From Verrucomicrobia bacterium UBA2970 (lineage in GTDB: Bacteria > Verrucomicrobiota > Verrucomicrobiia > Limisphaerales > AAA164-E04), in the NCBI GenBank assembly GCA_002348345.1, contig DEAY01000478.1, positions 1 to 6,530 on the forward strand: a stretch of DNA of 6,530 bases. The letters run 5' to 3'. Both the position numbers and the translations under genes were made by a program. Of the stretch, positions 6,260 to 6,530 are shown one piece after another; within the stretch, counting starts at the first letter, position 1; the number at the start of each line of letters is the position of its first letter. The notes under the pieces were generated by a model. That model had not been told where the DNA came from. It saw only the letters and a list, made by a program, of their open reading frames with translations, and made no database searches.

Positions 6260-6469
6260 TCAATAGCACAAATAGCACGATCGGTCAGGGTGGCAATCTT
6301 GATTTCCCACGAATTCACCATCCGGACCAAAGGTTTCACGGGTTTTCTCACACCAATAGCCGGCGTCAGACTCCTCCATGAACTCTTCCGGTGTCCCGTG
6401 AAACATCTTGTTGGTTCGAAGGTAGCGGCAGGGTGGCGTAAAGCGCTTCTGCTCGGTCGCTTCGGACAT
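6260..6469 (-). CDS. Small cysteine-rich protein of unknown function
   Basis: A 69-residue predicted cytoplasmic protein with five cysteines (14, 40, 59, 65, 68), including a C-terminal C-x-x-C. The order PPCRYLRTNKMF, then GYWCEKTRETFGPDG, then DCHPDRSCYLC looks like a constrained small protein and not a chance frame; the spacing fits a zinc-binding or iron-sulfur fold, which is inference. It resembles short planctomycete hypothetical proteins with a CRYL...YWC...GPDG pattern that I recall but could not search. It has ATG and TGA ends but no clear Shine-Dalgarno. It lies 75 bases upstream of the DUF1326-like gene on the same strand, so the two may be co-transcribed. Overlapping frames on both strands across this stretch lack such a pattern and look like shadows. 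Confidence 0.65.
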   Translation of the reverse strand: MSEATEQKRFTPPCRYLRTNKMFHGTPEEFMEESDAGYWCEKTRETFGPDGEFVGNQDCHPDRSCYLCY

Positions 6470-6485
6470 GGCAATCGTGTTTCAA

Positions 6486-6530
6486 TCAGGCGTTCGTGGC
6501 CGCCAACAACGCACGTTTGACCGCGGTTTT
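6486..6530 (-). CDS. Possible C-terminal end of an upstream minus-strand gene
   Basis: Reading in from the right edge on the minus strand, one frame gives KTAVKRALLAATNA and then TGA (6488-6486). The composition suits the last helix of a protein, and the stop falls 16 bases before the start of the cysteine-rich ORF, a normal operon spacing. Fourteen codons are too few to identify a product or to exclude chance. Confidence 0.25.
   Translation of the reverse strand, partial: KTAVKRALLAATNA

Noticed and set aside
6290..6520. A 76-codon plus-strand frame at the right edge
   Set aside because: Antisense to the cysteine-rich ORF, without a ribosome binding site or motif.
1..6530. CRISPR array, insertion sequence, tRNA or rRNA, phage or defence genes
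   Set aside because: I saw no regularly spaced repeats, transposase, terminal inverted repeats, cloverleaf or nuclease, toxin or reverse transcriptase motifs on either strand.

Overview
This window looks like ordinary chromosomal DNA from a member of the Planctomycetes-Verrucomicrobia group, most likely Planctomycetota. That placement rests on recognising protein families, not on a marker gene: a formylglycine-type sulfatase, a secreted protein of a type I associate with planctomycetes (TTLLGA, then LYTIRFGL.PEDGNHLGT), a DUF1326-like secreted cysteine protein, and a small cysteine-rich protein. The code is the standard bacterial one: TGA ends at least two genes here and TGG encodes Trp throughout.

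Layout, left to right. Positions 2-1000 hold the C-terminal part of a sulfatase (+ strand), interrupted by an in-frame TGA at 773-775. The remaining 74 codons still read as a normal sulfatase C-terminus. Converging on it from the right is a minus-strand pair: proA (3748-2462), then 39 bases later a 468-residue protein with features of a circularly permuted ATP-grasp enzyme (2422-1016). A 166-bp divergent spacer separates proA from a plus-strand SAM-dependent methyltransferase (3915-4724). The methyltransferase stop codon interlocks with the stop of a minus-strand secreted protein (5425-4721) in a shared TTAG. A perfect 15-bp-stem intrinsic terminator (5461-5496) lies between that gene and the minus-strand DUF1326-like secreted protein (6184-5513). 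Furthest right are a 69-residue cysteine-rich protein (6469-6260) and possibly the last 14 codons of another minus-strand gene.

How the genes work together. ProA is the only clear metabolic assignment (proline synthesis, glutamate 5-semialdehyde step), and its partner proB is not in the window. The ATP-grasp-like gene is close enough to proA to share its transcript, but a functional link is only inference. The two secreted proteins are neighbours separated by a strong terminator, so any shared transcription would depend on readthrough. I see no insertion sequence, CRISPR array, RNA gene, phage gene or defence cassette. The observations most worth a second look are the sulfatase TGA, the ATP-grasp-like protein and the small cysteine-rich ORF.
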